Below, piece by piece: positions 7,399 through 15,519 of a DNA stretch of 15,560 nt; the stretch's first letter is position 1; every line of letters starts with the position of its first letter. The position numbers and the translations under genes were made by a program. The notes beneath the pieces are model-generated. The model had not been told where the DNA came from, did not search any database, and saw nothing but the letters and a program-made list of their open reading frames with translations. This DNA comes from H111-94 sp034436045 (GTDB lineage: Bacteria; Chloroflexota; Ktedonobacteria; Ktedonobacterales; Ktedonobacteraceae), in NCBI GenBank assembly GCA_034436045.1, contig DAOTVZ010000143.1, positions 1 through 15,560 on the forward strand, read 5' to 3'.

Positions 7399-7404
7399 CT
7401 CCTT
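7399..7404 (-). promoter_or_regulatory. Ribosome binding site deciding the tal start
   Basis: AAGGAG on the minus strand sits 9 bases before ATG 7389. It makes that ATG the start, rather than the in-frame TTG 42 bases upstream. Confidence 0.8.
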
Positions 7405-7427
7405 GTCCCCTATGTGTACTTGTGGGA

Positions 7428-9443
7428 TCAAATCAAGCGTTTTGCCTTTTCGACAATGTTATCAACGGTGAAACCGAACTGCTGGAAGACGATTTTGCCT
7501 GGGGCTGAGGCACCAAAGTGGTTCAGCGTGACGGTATCGCCGTTGGGGCCGATATACCGTTCCCAGCCCATCGGTGAGGCTGCCTCGATAGCAAGGCGCG
7601 CACGAACATCGGCAGGGAGTACTGATTCTTTGTATTCTGCGCCTTGCTCTTCAAACAATTCCCAACTTGGCATACTTACTACACGAACGGCAATGCCTTC
7701 CTGACGCAGCTTATTTGCGGCGTCAACGGCCAGCGAGAGTTCGGAACCAGTGGCGATCAGGATGAGTTGTGGTTTCTGCGCGCTATCTGATAGCACGTAG
7801 GCTCCCTTTGCCAGATTGCTTGCGCTGGCCATCTGCGTGCGGTCGAGGGTGGGCAGGGCCTGGCGGGTAAGCGCCAGGGCCACCGGCCCTTTGCGCTGAA
7901 TAGCGACGCGCCACGCCTCGGCGGTTTCATTGGCGTCCCCTGGGCGGATCACGGTCAGGCCGGGGATGGCGCGCAAGGCGGCCAGTTGTTCAACCGGCTG
8001 ATGCGTTGGACCATCTTCACCCAGGCCAATACTATCATGCGTGTAAACATATAATGTTTTGATGCCCATGAGCGCGGCGAGGCGGATGGGCGGACGCATG
8101 TAGTCGGAGAAGATCAGGAACGTGGCACCGAAAGGAATCACGCCGCCATAGAGGGCCATGCCGTTCAGGATGCTGCCCATGCCATGTTCGCGGATACCAA
8201 AGTGCATATTGCGTCCGTTGGACTCCGGTCCGAAATCGCCCAGACCTTTCATATAAGTGCTGGTTGATGGCGCGAGATCAGCCGAGCCACCGATCAGGTT
8301 GGGCAATTTGGAGGCGATGGCGTTCAAGACCTGACCGGAAGCGGCGCGGGTCGCCAATGAGGTTCCGGCAGCGAAGGTTGGAATGTCGCTATCCCACCCC
8401 GACGGTAATTTGCCTTTCAATTCATCCTGCCACTGCGCTGCCAGTTCTGGATAAGCGGCGGCATAGGCGTTGTAGCGTTGCTGCCATTCCTGCTCCTGCC
8501 TTGCTCCGCGTTCGATAGCCTGGCGGAAGTAGGCCACCGCCTCTTCCGGCTCGTAGAAAGGCTCTTCAGTGGGCCAACCGAGATTCTGCTTGGTCAGTTT
8601 GACCTCTTCTGCGCCGAGCGGCTCGCCATGAGCTTCTCTGCTGTCCTGCTTGTGCGGGCTGCCATAGCCGATGTGGCTGCGCACAATGATGAGCGAGGGT
8701 TGATCGTTCACTGCCTGCGCCGCCTCGATGGCCCTGCCGAGCGCGTTCAGATCGTTGACATCTGCAACGTGCTGCACATGCCAGCCGTAGGCTTCAAAAC
8801 GCTTGCCGACATCTTCAGTGAAGGCCAGGCTGGTGTTGCCTTCGATGGTGATATGGTTATCGTCGTAGAAGTAGATCAGCTTGCCCAGCTTCAGGAAACC
8901 GGCGATAGAGGCAGCTTCCGAGGCAACGCCTTCCATCACGTCGCCGTCACTGACGATAGCGTAAATATAGTGATCGATGATGTCATGACCGGGGCGATTG
9001 TAGCGACTGGCCTGGAAACGTTGCGCGATAGCCATACCAACGCCGTTTGCGAATCCCTGGCCAAGAGGGCCGGTAGTTGTTTCAATACCGGGAGTATGGC
9101 CATATTCGGGATGACCGGGTGTGCGGCTACCCCACTGACGGAAATTTTTTAAGTCGTCGAGCGAGAGGTCGTAGCCGGTCAGATGGAGCATACTGTATTG
9201 AAGTATACAGGCGTGACCGGCGGAGAGGACAAAGCGGTCGCGGTTCAGCCAGCGCGGGTTGCGCGGGTTGTAACGCATGTAGCGTGTCCACAGAAGATAA
9301 GCGAGCGGTGCCAGAGCCATTGCCGTGCCGGGATGACCGGAATTAGCTTTCTGTACCGCATCCATTGAGAGGGTACGGATTGTATTGATACACAAATCCT
9401 CCAGTGTCTTTGCCTCAACTGCCATCTGCTGTTCTGTTGCCAT
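7428..9443 (-). CDS. tkt: Transketolase
   Basis: The 671-residue protein is a full-length thiamine-diphosphate transketolase, which moves two-carbon ketol units between sugar phosphates in the non-oxidative pentose phosphate path. SGHPG (35-39) and GHTPG (115-119) line the active site. The ThDP/metal motif runs from SDGDVMEG (165-172) to N196. The catalytic glutamate for cofactor activation is E419 in FGIREHGM, and GEDGPTHQP (475-483) is the classic second signature. AGGAGG lies 4-5 bases before ATG. The gene is first of the pentose phosphate cluster, with a 300-base non-coding region upstream and tal 38 bases downstream. Confidence 0.97.
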   Translation of the reverse strand: MATEQQMAVEAKTLEDLCINTIRTLSMDAVQKANSGHPGTAMALAPLAYLLWTRYMRYNPRNPRWLNRDRFVLSAGHACILQYSMLHLTGYDLSLDDLKNFRQWGSRTPGHPEYGHTPGIETTTGPLGQGFANGVGMAIAQRFQASRYNRPGHDIIDHYIYAIVSDGDVMEGVASEAASIAGFLKLGKLIYFYDDNHITIEGNTSLAFTEDVGKRFEAYGWHVQHVADVNDLNALGRAIEAAQAVNDQPSLIIVRSHIGYGSPHKQDSREAHGEPLGAEEVKLTKQNLGWPTEEPFYEPEEAVAYFRQAIERGARQEQEWQQRYNAYAAAYPELAAQWQDELKGKLPSGWDSDIPTFAAGTSLATRAASGQVLNAIASKLPNLIGGSADLAPSTSTYMKGLGDFGPESNGRNMHFGIREHGMGSILNGMALYGGVIPFGATFLIFSDYMRPPIRLAALMGIKTLYVYTHDSIGLGEDGPTHQPVEQLAALRAIPGLTVIRPGDANETAEAWRVAIQRKGPVALALTRQALPTLDRTQMASASNLAKGAYVLSDSAQKPQLILIATGSELSLAVDAANKLRQEGIAVRVVSMPSWELFEEQGAEYKESVLPADVRARLAIEAASPMGWERYIGPNGDTVTLNHFGASAPGKIVFQQFGFTVDNIVEKAKRLI

Positions 9444-9490
9444 TATCCCTCCTGTTACTAATTTGTTGTAATTCTTACACTAACGATTTC

Positions 9491-9499
9491 ATTGTATCA
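9491..9499 (-). promoter_or_regulatory. tkt: Extended -10 promoter candidate for tkt
   Basis: TGATACAAT on the minus strand fits an extended -10 (TG, one base, TACAAT) and lies about 48 bases before the tkt ATG. There is no recognisable -35 at 16-18 bases, which extended -10 promoters can tolerate. The same nine bases recur at 15511-15519. Confidence 0.4.
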
Positions 9500-9677
9500 C
9501 CAAAACAAACCGCATGGGTAGGGGTTGACGCTTACCCCAGGACGATACATATTCTCCTCGTGATAGCGGGTGACACTATGTCTTGTAGAGAAATGTAGCA
9601 TGTCTGATGTATTAGTGGTAGTAGCAGTTTGCCATCTCATCCATAGGTTAAACATTATAATAGCGATGTCCCATGAA

Positions 9678-9743
9678 GTATCAGAGTGTCGGCTTGTCGT
9701 TTGCCAAACCGTGCATTTTGTGAGAGTGGGAATACTCTGATGC
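9678..9743 (-). terminator. Imperfect hairpin after mutS
   Basis: GTATCAGAGTGT-type arms at 9678-9689 pair with 9732-9743 with two or three wobble pairs (8 perfect Watson-Crick pairs in the centre), starting at the base after the mutS stop. The loop is long (about 42 bases) and no T-tract follows. It may mark the mutS transcript end. Confidence 0.3.
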
Positions 9744-12518
9744 TTACCCATCGCGGCGTGCGCGCTGTTGGAGTTCGTAAAGTTTGCTGATGGCTTCGAT
9801 GGGGGTGAGTTCATCAATGGCCAGGTGTTTGATCTCCTCCAATAGCGGGTGTGGCTCTGAGGCGAAGAGCGTCATCTGAAAGGCGGCGGGCATCACCATG
9901 TCGCGCATGGCTTTGCGGCGCGCGCGGGCATCACCCTTGCGTTCCAATTCCTCCAGAATCTCCTGGGCGCGATGAATGACGGGGCGGGGAATACCCGCGA
10001 GTTGGGCGACATGGACGCCATAGCTTTTGTCTGCTCCTCCCGGCACAATCTTGCGCAGGAAGATGATTTTACCAGCCTCCTCTGTTACGGCTACATTCAT
10101 ACAGCGAATGCGTGGTAGCAACTGCGCTACCTCAACCAGTTCATGATAATGCGTTGCGAAAAGGGTACGCGCTCCACAACGCTTGTTGTTGTGGATGTAC
10201 TCGACGATGGCACGCGCGATAGCCAGCCCATCATAGGTGCTGGTGCCGCGCCCGATCTCGTCGAGGATCACCAGACTGCGCGGCGTGGCATGATGCAAGA
10301 TATTCGCCGTCTCGACCATCTCGACCATAAAGGTACTCTGGCCGGTTGCCAGGTCGTCTTGTGCACCGATGCGCGTGAAGATGCGATCAACCAGACCGAT
10401 AGTGGCGCTTTCAGCCGGCACATAGCTGCCGATCTGTGCCATCAGCGTGATGAGTGCGACCTGGCGCAGATAGGTGGATTTGCCCGCCATATTGGGACCG
10501 GTGATGATGATGATCTGTGCCTCGTGCGAAAGATCGGTGTCGTTGGCGATAAAGGGAGTCTCGGCCTGGGCCTGCTCGACCACCGGATGCCGACCGGCCA
10601 CGATATGGATGGTGTCACCCTCGTTAAGTTGCGGTCTACAATAGTTATTGCGTGCTGCTACTTCGGCCAGGCTGAGATAGACATCGATTTCGGCCAGAGC
10701 ATGGGCCGTGTCGAGAATGCGTTCGTAGGCATGCGTGGCGATGTCCAGGCGCAGTTGTACGAAAAACTCATTCTCCATCTTATTAATGCGATCTTGTGCA
10801 TTGAGAATCAGTGTCTCGTACTCCTTGAGATCGGGTGTGATATAGCGTTCGCTATTCGTTAAGGTCTGCCGTCTGATGTACTCTTTGGGCACGCGATTGG
10901 TGTTGGCGGTAGAAACCTCGATGAAGTAGCCAGTGGCGCGGTTATAGCCCACTTTGAGTGTGTTGATGCCGGTGCGTTTGCGTTCGCGCTGTTCCAGTTC
11001 GGCGAGCCATTGTTTGCCGTTTTGTGAGGCTTTGCGTACCTGATCCAGTTCGGGACTGAAGCCGGGGCGGATGATGCCTCCCTCAGTGATGCTCAGTGGC
11101 GGCTCTTCCACAATGGCGCGCTCGATGAGCGTGATGATGTCGTCGTTATCGGCTAAGCGTTGCAGTAGGCGGGCCAGCGTCGGCTTCTCCTGCTCAGCGG
11201 AGAGCGTGGTGCGGATGTCGGCGGCGGCACGCAGGCCGGCGGCTAGTGCGACCAGGTCGCGCGGTGTGGCGATGCGCTGGCGCACGCGGTTGATGAGTCG
11301 CTCGATATCACCGACCTTTTTCAAGGCCTCGGCCAACTGGGCTTGCAGTAGAGTGTCGGGAAGCAGTTCGCTGATTGTCTCCTGCCGCACGAGCAATTGT
11401 TGCAGATCGAGCAGGGGCTGTCCAATCCAGCGCCGCAGCAAGCGACCGCCCATAGGCGTGCGTGTGCGATCCAGCACCCACAGCAATGAGCCTTTGACCG
11501 AGCCTTGCCGTCCACTCTCGAAGAGTTCCAGGTTGCGCCGTGTGTGCGGATCAAGCGTCATGTACTGATTGGTCGAGTAGGTTTCGAGCGAGGTAAGATG
11601 TTGTAAAAGTCCCTTCTGCGTCTCCTGCACATATGCTAGCACGGCACCGGCAGCGCGAATGGCCAGTGGCAGGTGCGCACAGCCAAAGGCTTCCAGCGAG
11701 GCTACCTCGAACTGGCTGAGCAGGCGGTGGCGCGCATCCTCCTCGGAGAAGTAGCGTGCGTCATAGGGTGTGACATGTCCGGCAAGACCGGTAAGCAGTT
11801 TTGCCAGGGGAGCCGTGTCATCCTCTTCCTCCTCGACATCCAGGTCGGGGATGTCAGCGTTGGCATTGCCGTTGCTGCCGATCTTCGTCAGCTGCTTTTC
11901 GCTCATCACCTCGGCCAGCCAGCGCCGTTTGCGACTGCCGGGACGGTGGAAACGGGCCTCAACCAGCACCTCGGCGGGGCCAACGCGCGCGATCTCCTGC
12001 TGAATGGCCAGTTCCGGTTCTTCTGTGTTGAATTGTGTCACGGCAAACTCGCCGGTTGTAATGTCGATGTAGGCAACGCCCACCGCGTTGCGGCCCGCGA
12101 CGACGCTGGCCAGGAAGTTATTGCGTTTGGCCGCCAGCATGGCCGGATCGATGATGGTGCCTGGGGTGACGATGCGTACCACGTCGCGCTCGACCAGTCC
12201 TTTGGCGAGCGCTGGATCGCTCATCTGCTCACAAACCGCGACGCGATAGCCCTTGCTAACCAGGCGCGCGATGTAGCCATCGGCGGCGTGATGGGGCACA
12301 CCGGCCATAGGAGACTTCTCGCCGCGTCCAAAGTCGCGCCGCGTCAGGGCGATTTCCAGTTCGCGGGCGACGATCTCGGCGTCGTCGTCAAACATTTCAT
12401 AGAAGTCACCCATGCGGAAGAAGAGAATAGCGTCTGGATGCTGCTGCTTGATGTGTAAGTATTGTGTCCGTATCGGGCTATGGACAGACTGATCCTTCTC
12501 GAATTCTTCGAATAGCAC
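9744..12518 (-). CDS. mutS: DNA mismatch repair protein MutS
   Basis: The 924-residue protein recognises mismatches and small loops and starts repair with MutL. The N-terminal mismatch-binding domain has the Phe-x-Glu motif in FRMGDFYEMF (F39, E41). Domain II covers about 130-215, the lever/clamp region about 260-600. The ATPase has Walker A GPNMAGKST (674-682), STFMVEM (728-734), Walker B VILDE (750-754) and the ATH(Y)HEL motif (788-793). The C-terminus LTPIEAISKLYELQ is typical. It is longer than the common 850-880 residues, partly because of an acidic linker at about 215-236 (EEEEDD). The start is GTG, supported by GGAGGAGG (12526-12533) 7 bases upstream. mutL is not in the window. Confidence 0.97.
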   Translation of the reverse strand: MLFEEFEKDQSVHSPIRTQYLHIKQQHPDAILFFRMGDFYEMFDDDAEIVARELEIALTRRDFGRGEKSPMAGVPHHAADGYIARLVSKGYRVAVCEQMSDPALAKGLVERDVVRIVTPGTIIDPAMLAAKRNNFLASVVAGRNAVGVAYIDITTGEFAVTQFNTEEPELAIQQEIARVGPAEVLVEARFHRPGSRKRRWLAEVMSEKQLTKIGSNGNANADIPDLDVEEEEDDTAPLAKLLTGLAGHVTPYDARYFSEEDARHRLLSQFEVASLEAFGCAHLPLAIRAAGAVLAYVQETQKGLLQHLTSLETYSTNQYMTLDPHTRRNLELFESGRQGSVKGSLLWVLDRTRTPMGGRLLRRWIGQPLLDLQQLLVRQETISELLPDTLLQAQLAEALKKVGDIERLINRVRQRIATPRDLVALAAGLRAAADIRTTLSAEQEKPTLARLLQRLADNDDIITLIERAIVEEPPLSITEGGIIRPGFSPELDQVRKASQNGKQWLAELEQRERKRTGINTLKVGYNRATGYFIEVSTANTNRVPKEYIRRQTLTNSERYITPDLKEYETLILNAQDRINKMENEFFVQLRLDIATHAYERILDTAHALAEIDVYLSLAEVAARNNYCRPQLNEGDTIHIVAGRHPVVEQAQAETPFIANDTDLSHEAQIIIITGPNMAGKSTYLRQVALITLMAQIGSYVPAESATIGLVDRIFTRIGAQDDLATGQSTFMVEMVETANILHHATPRSLVILDEIGRGTSTYDGLAIARAIVEYIHNNKRCGARTLFATHYHELVEVAQLLPRIRCMNVAVTEEAGKIIFLRKIVPGGADKSYGVHVAQLAGIPRPVIHRAQEILEELERKGDARARRKAMRDMVMPAAFQMTLFASEPHPLLEEIKHLAIDELTPIEAISKLYELQQRARRDG

Positions 12519-12525
12519 GTTTGTT

Positions 12526-12533
12526 CCTCCTCC
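12526..12533 (-). promoter_or_regulatory. mutS: Strong ribosome site fixing the mutS GTG start
   Basis: GGAGGAGG on the minus strand, 7 bases before GTG 12518, identifies the unusual start codon. No in-frame ATG lies nearby. Confidence 0.8.
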
Positions 12534-12545
12534 AAACCTGTCCCA

Positions 12546-12574
12546 AGTATATTCCTATTTTATGCCCTCGTCAA
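12546..12574 (-). promoter_or_regulatory. mutS: Sigma-70-type promoter of mutS
   Basis: On the minus strand TTGACG (12569-12574) and TATACT (12546-12551) are separated by exactly 17 bases. Each hexamer matches the consensus at five of six positions. The expected transcript start is near 12539, giving a leader of about 20 bases that contains the ribosome site. It is the best-formed promoter in the window and indicates that mutS can be transcribed apart from the nucleoside hydrolase gene upstream. Confidence 0.75.
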
Positions 12575-12661
12575 TTTGCCGAAAGGATGGCGAGCGTATC
12601 TTTCTCTGGTATCGAAAGTTCGTATCATGGGGGTGAACGTCAAATTTTTACGCTGATGCTC

Positions 12662-13585
12662 TTAACCCTGACAGATCAGGTGATACCAGAACTCGTTAAA
12701 GGAGTTGCCATCAATTTTGGTGACAACGCGCGTGGATATCCCATCCTTATCAGGAATTTCATATAGCCAGGTATCTTTTACTTCAAGACGAAGGGGAATT
12801 GTCTGGATTTCGACGCCCTTGCGCCAGCCGACGGCGATGGCGCAGGTGAGAGGATCGTGCTGAAAGTTGAGGATATCCTGTGGCAGTCCTGGGCAGCTTG
12901 CTCCGTAGCGTTGTTCATACTGCTGATATTTCGCGTAGGCTTCGGCCTGACGCGCAATGAGTGAGCCTAAGCGACCGGCCTGGGACAGCGCGGGCAAGTA
13001 TGCCCGTCGCAAGGCAGTCTGGCAGGTAATGGTGATGGGTACCAGCGTTGCATTGGCGTGTTCTAGCACATACAGGGCTGAGTTGACATCTACCTGAATA
13101 TTGTAGTCCCTGGTTGTGGCCCATTGCGGATAGCCTGCCGGGGCGTTAAAAATATGTCCACCCATAAGAAACAGGTCTGTACGTTTGAGGATGCCGGGAT
13201 ATTGTTTTTCTAGCAGCATCAAGTTGGTGTAAGGGCCAATGCCGACGACGGTTGCACCCTGCTCAATGCTCTGCTTGAGCAGGGCGATTGCTTTATCAAC
13301 CGGCCCAGGGAGCGGCGGGATCGGTTCGGGCCAGTTTTCTTCTTCGGGTGGGTATGCCATCTTATATCGGTAGTAACCACCGGAGACGTCGGCCCCAGCA
13401 GCGCACGGAATATCGTTGCGCCCCACCAGGCTCAGAACGTATTGGACATAGCCTGCTCGTCTCCCCTGCTCATCTGATACTGTGGTCACACCTGTGATTT
13501 CAACATCAGGATGCTTCAAAAGCAGAGCCAGTGCGCACAGATCGTCTATATTGCTGCCAATGTCCGTGTCGAGGTGAATTTTCAT
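12662..13585 (-). CDS. Inosine-uridine preferring nucleoside hydrolase family protein
   Basis: The 307-residue protein belongs to the nucleoside N-ribohydrolase family, calcium-dependent enzymes that split nucleosides into base and ribose. The N-terminal calcium site is LDTDIGSNIDDLCAL (D6, D8, D14, D15). Further family motifs are VVGIGPYTNL (112-121), LFLMGG (137-142), DYNIQVDVNSA (159-169, with N161 and D165) and the C-terminal FQHDPLT (H242, D243). Length is normal and no signal peptide is seen, so it is probably cytoplasmic salvage. AAGGAG lies 10 bases before ATG. The upstream coiled-coil gene ends 34 bases away, so the two are probably co-transcribed. Substrate preference cannot be read from the sequence. 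Confidence 0.9.
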   Translation of the reverse strand: MKIHLDTDIGSNIDDLCALALLLKHPDVEITGVTTVSDEQGRRAGYVQYVLSLVGRNDIPCAAGADVSGGYYRYKMAYPPEEENWPEPIPPLPGPVDKAIALLKQSIEQGATVVGIGPYTNLMLLEKQYPGILKRTDLFLMGGHIFNAPAGYPQWATTRDYNIQVDVNSALYVLEHANATLVPITITCQTALRRAYLPALSQAGRLGSLIARQAEAYAKYQQYEQRYGASCPGLPQDILNFQHDPLTCAIAVGWRKGVEIQTIPLRLEVKDTWLYEIPDKDGISTRVVTKIDGNSFNEFWYHLICQG

Positions 13586-13619
13586 GATGGCATGGCTCCT
13601 TGTTAGTGGTGGATGGTAG

Positions 13620-14747
13620 CTACGTATATAGAGACCAGCGCGTCTTGTAGTTGGGAACTGGGATAGAGAGGGGGGCCATTGCCTCGCGCAGCGTGTGACG
13701 GGCGACCTGTTCTTTGAGCCGCCGATGTGGGCGTGTAGACACGGTCGGATGAGGACGTGCGGCGGTTTGCTGTTTCACCACATCTCCATGTATGGGCGAT
13801 ACTGGTACCTCTGGCGTATGGGTGGCCTCTTCCTGATCTCCCTTTGCAATCGGTTTTTCATTATGCTGCACAGCGACCTTCTCATGTTCATGTTCGCGGT
13901 CTGGAGCGGTAGTGGGGCCTTCATCATCGTCGTTATCTTCGTACTTCTGTTCGTCCTCATCCTGTTCTAAAACCGGTGTCTCAGTAGCCGCGAGGTCGGC
14001 ATCTTCTTCAGCATTCAGCATTTCAAGCGGCTGGACTATTGGTTCAACCGATTGAGCTTGTTCCGCCGCTGTACTGGCTATGTTGTTAGTCTCCGGCGTG
14101 GTGTTGACCTCATCCAGCACGGGAGTGTTCGGAATAATAGGGAGTATGGATGCTTGCTGTACTGCTCTGTCGCTGTCAAATTCTTCTTCTTCTTCTGCCT
14201 CGCTCATGAGTTTGCGTAGCAGCAGTTCTTCAGTGATGCCGCTCTGGGCCGGTTCTACAGAAGATAATTCTGCCGCCTGCGCAGGTGCGGAATGATCGGT
14301 GTCGGTCATAGAAGCGAGCCAGTCGTAGGCACCTTCCAGGGCATGCTCGCACCATTGGGTGTAGTCGCCATAGATGATGCCCAGACGCTCGCAATGGTCG
14401 AGCAGTTGCATAGTGTGGTCAAGCCATTCCTCGCCTCGCTCCAGCATGCGGTCAAACAGGTCAACGCTGGTGACACCCTGCGATTGTAAGCGCGCGATGG
14501 CGGCCTGGGCAATGGCCGAAGGAGCAGTGCGTTGTATCCGCTGTTCGTTCACCGCGATCTGTCGTCGCACCAATTCTATTTGTGCCCGGAGTGATACAAT
14601 CTGTTGCTGTAGACGCCAGCTACGATAGCCCTGATAGAACTCTTCTACCTCTTCCGGCGTGAGTTGCGCAAAGAGGTGTGTCAGAAGCTGGTGGAGCGAT
14701 TCGGATGCTGAGAGATACTCGTTTTCCAGGCGATCTTGCTCACTCAT
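13620..14747 (-). CDS. Unknown protein: coiled coil plus long acidic disordered region
   Basis: I do not recognise a family. The 375-residue protein has an N-terminal helical part (1-40), YRSW (41-44), a probable coiled coil (45-72), an Ala/Gln helix SAIAQAAIARLQ (77-88) and a further helical stretch to about 147 rich in Trp and Leu. Residues about 150-330 are acidic, Pro/Thr/Glu-rich and probably disordered (runs such as EAEEEEEFDSD and EDNDDDEG). The last 45 residues are basic (RPHRRLKEQVARHTLR). No signal peptide or membrane segment is seen. ATG 14747 is chosen because it overlaps the stop of the upstream gene by 8 bases (ATGAGTGA), and upstream residues in this frame are low-quality sequence opposite the other gene's real frame. 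The layout suggests a scaffold or partner-binding protein, but function is unknown. Confidence 0.7.
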   Translation of the reverse strand: MSEQDRLENEYLSASESLHQLLTHLFAQLTPEEVEEFYQGYRSWRLQQQIVSLRAQIELVRRQIAVNEQRIQRTAPSAIAQAAIARLQSQGVTSVDLFDRMLERGEEWLDHTMQLLDHCERLGIIYGDYTQWCEHALEGAYDWLASMTDTDHSAPAQAAELSSVEPAQSGITEELLLRKLMSEAEEEEEFDSDRAVQQASILPIIPNTPVLDEVNTTPETNNIASTAAEQAQSVEPIVQPLEMLNAEEDADLAATETPVLEQDEDEQKYEDNDDDEGPTTAPDREHEHEKVAVQHNEKPIAKGDQEEATHTPEVPVSPIHGDVVKQQTAARPHPTVSTRPHRRLKEQVARHTLREAMAPLSIPVPNYKTRWSLYT

Positions 14748-15345
14748 GATCTTTTGTAGCCTCTTGCATCTGGTGTAGTTGCTTACCCCAACGCGCAACC
14801 CAGCGCTGAACCAGGCGATTAGGACGTATGCGGCTCTGCTCACCGGTTGCTGGAGGCGGCGATGGCGGGGGAGTTTGTTGTTGCAGCGTCTGGAGCCACC
14901 ACGCAGGGGGGCGCTGCTGACCTGTCTGAGTATGCTCTTCAATGAAGGTGTTGATGTCATCCGGCAGCAGAGCTAGCTCAGTATGTGGTGTTCCTGGAAT
15001 AGCATCTGGCATCCTGGGGTCTTGCTGTTGGCGCAGCAGCTTCTGCTTCTCAGGTGTCTCGATGGCAGAAAAGCTGCCTCTGGCCTGTAGAGCTGGAGAG
15101 AAGCTGCGGGTCGATTGATGTTCCGCAAAAGGCGGTTCTTCATCGGTGGTATGCCCGTTCTGTTCTCTTTGTGCAAAAGCCGCCAGAGCTTGCATGATCG
15201 TATTTCCGGCCAGCATCTCTTCCTGAGAACGGTTAGTATCAACCTGTGCCTGTAACTGCACGAGCTGCGTTTCCAGTTGATGCAGTTGATTGTGCAACTG
15301 ATGGTCGATCTCCCTGAATTGTAACCACTGCCGATACTGTCCCAT
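14740..15345 (-). CDS. Unknown Gln-rich coiled-coil protein
   Basis: I do not recognise a family. From ATG 15345 the product is 201 residues: YRQW (4-7), a Gln/Leu heptad coiled coil (8-38), an Ala/Gln helix NTIMQALAAFAQ (48-59), a polar low-complexity linker (60-120), a short helical piece with PAWWLQTLQQQ (147-157), a proline run (159-165) and a basic tail (RIRPNRLVQRWVARWGKQL, 172-190). In-frame ATGs at 15405 and 15390 are rejected because the promoter at 15396-15424 would start transcripts at or after them. AAAGGAAAG precedes ATG 15345 by 10 bases. The gene overlaps the next by 8 bases. No signal peptide or membrane segment is seen. Confidence 0.68.
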   Translation of the reverse strand: MGQYRQWLQFREIDHQLHNQLHQLETQLVQLQAQVDTNRSQEEMLAGNTIMQALAAFAQREQNGHTTDEEPPFAEHQSTRSFSPALQARGSFSAIETPEKQKLLRQQQDPRMPDAIPGTPHTELALLPDDINTFIEEHTQTGQQRPPAWWLQTLQQQTPPPSPPPATGEQSRIRPNRLVQRWVARWGKQLHQMQEATKDHE

Positions 15346-15395
15346 AACTGCGCAACTTTCCTTTGCTCGATGGACATAAAATTGCTCCATGATGG

Positions 15396-15424
15396 AGTAT
15401 AACATGTACGAGGAATGTTCACAA
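15396..15424 (-). promoter_or_regulatory. Promoter upstream of the unknown coiled-coil gene pair
   Basis: On the minus strand TTGTGA (15419-15424) and TATACT (15396-15401) are separated by 17 bases. The -10 matches consensus at five positions and the -35 at four. The expected start near 15389 gives a leader of about 43 bases before ATG 15345. This promoter is the main reason for preferring that start. Confidence 0.6.
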
Positions 15425-15510
15425 GGAATGGTAATCCACCACCATAGTGTATAGGGAAAATAGCAGAGCGACCGTAAAGAGGCCCCTCTACGAAAAACGG
15501 GTGGAGCGAC

Positions 15511-15519
15511 ATTGTATCA
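15511..15519 (-). promoter_or_regulatory. Possible upstream extended -10 element
   Basis: TGATACAAT occurs on the minus strand 166 bases before the coiled-coil gene, identical to the element before tkt. No -35 is visible. It could be a second, distal promoter of the same operon or chance. Confidence 0.25.

Larger units (their letters stand above)
9444..9743. other. 300-bp non-coding region between mutS and tkt
   Basis: No convincing gene is present. On the minus strand it holds an imperfect stem right after the mutS stop (ATCAGAGT 9680-9687 with ACTCTGAT 9734-9741, about 46 bases between), a TATAAT hexamer at 9654-9659 without a clear -35, and an extended -10 at 9491-9499 close to tkt. A short inverted repeat GGGGT/ACCCC lies at 9521-9538. 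The length suits a regulated tkt leader, but no known riboswitch is recognisable. Confidence 0.6.

Noticed and set aside
7390..7431. TTG start extending tal by 14 residues
   Set aside because: AAGGAG lies inside that extension and points to ATG 7389; the family N-terminus starts there.
8478..9152. 224-codon open frame on the plus strand opposite tkt
   Set aside because: Antisense shadow of the transketolase ThDP domain; no independent evidence.
9497..9550. 17-codon leader peptide before tkt with AGGAG just upstream
   Set aside because: The ribosome site is only 3 bases from ATG, there is no run of regulatory codons, and its stop falls in the candidate tkt promoter, so attenuation is unsupported.
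10143..10862. 239-codon open frame on the plus strand opposite mutS
   Set aside because: Antisense to strongly conserved MutS core sequence; no ribosome site and no recognisable domain.
11673..12458. 261-codon open frame on the plus strand opposite mutS
   Set aside because: Antisense shadow of the MutS N-terminal domains, favoured by GC-rich codon bias.
14748..14960. 71-residue N-terminal extension of the acidic coiled-coil protein
   Set aside because: It lies opposite the real frame of the upstream gene, and the overlap start at 14747 fits operon coupling.
14973..15512. 179-codon minus-strand frame overlapping the coiled-coil gene
   Set aside because: Composition rich in Cys, Arg and Ser with no pattern; the alternative frame has clear heptads, a promoter and a ribosome site.
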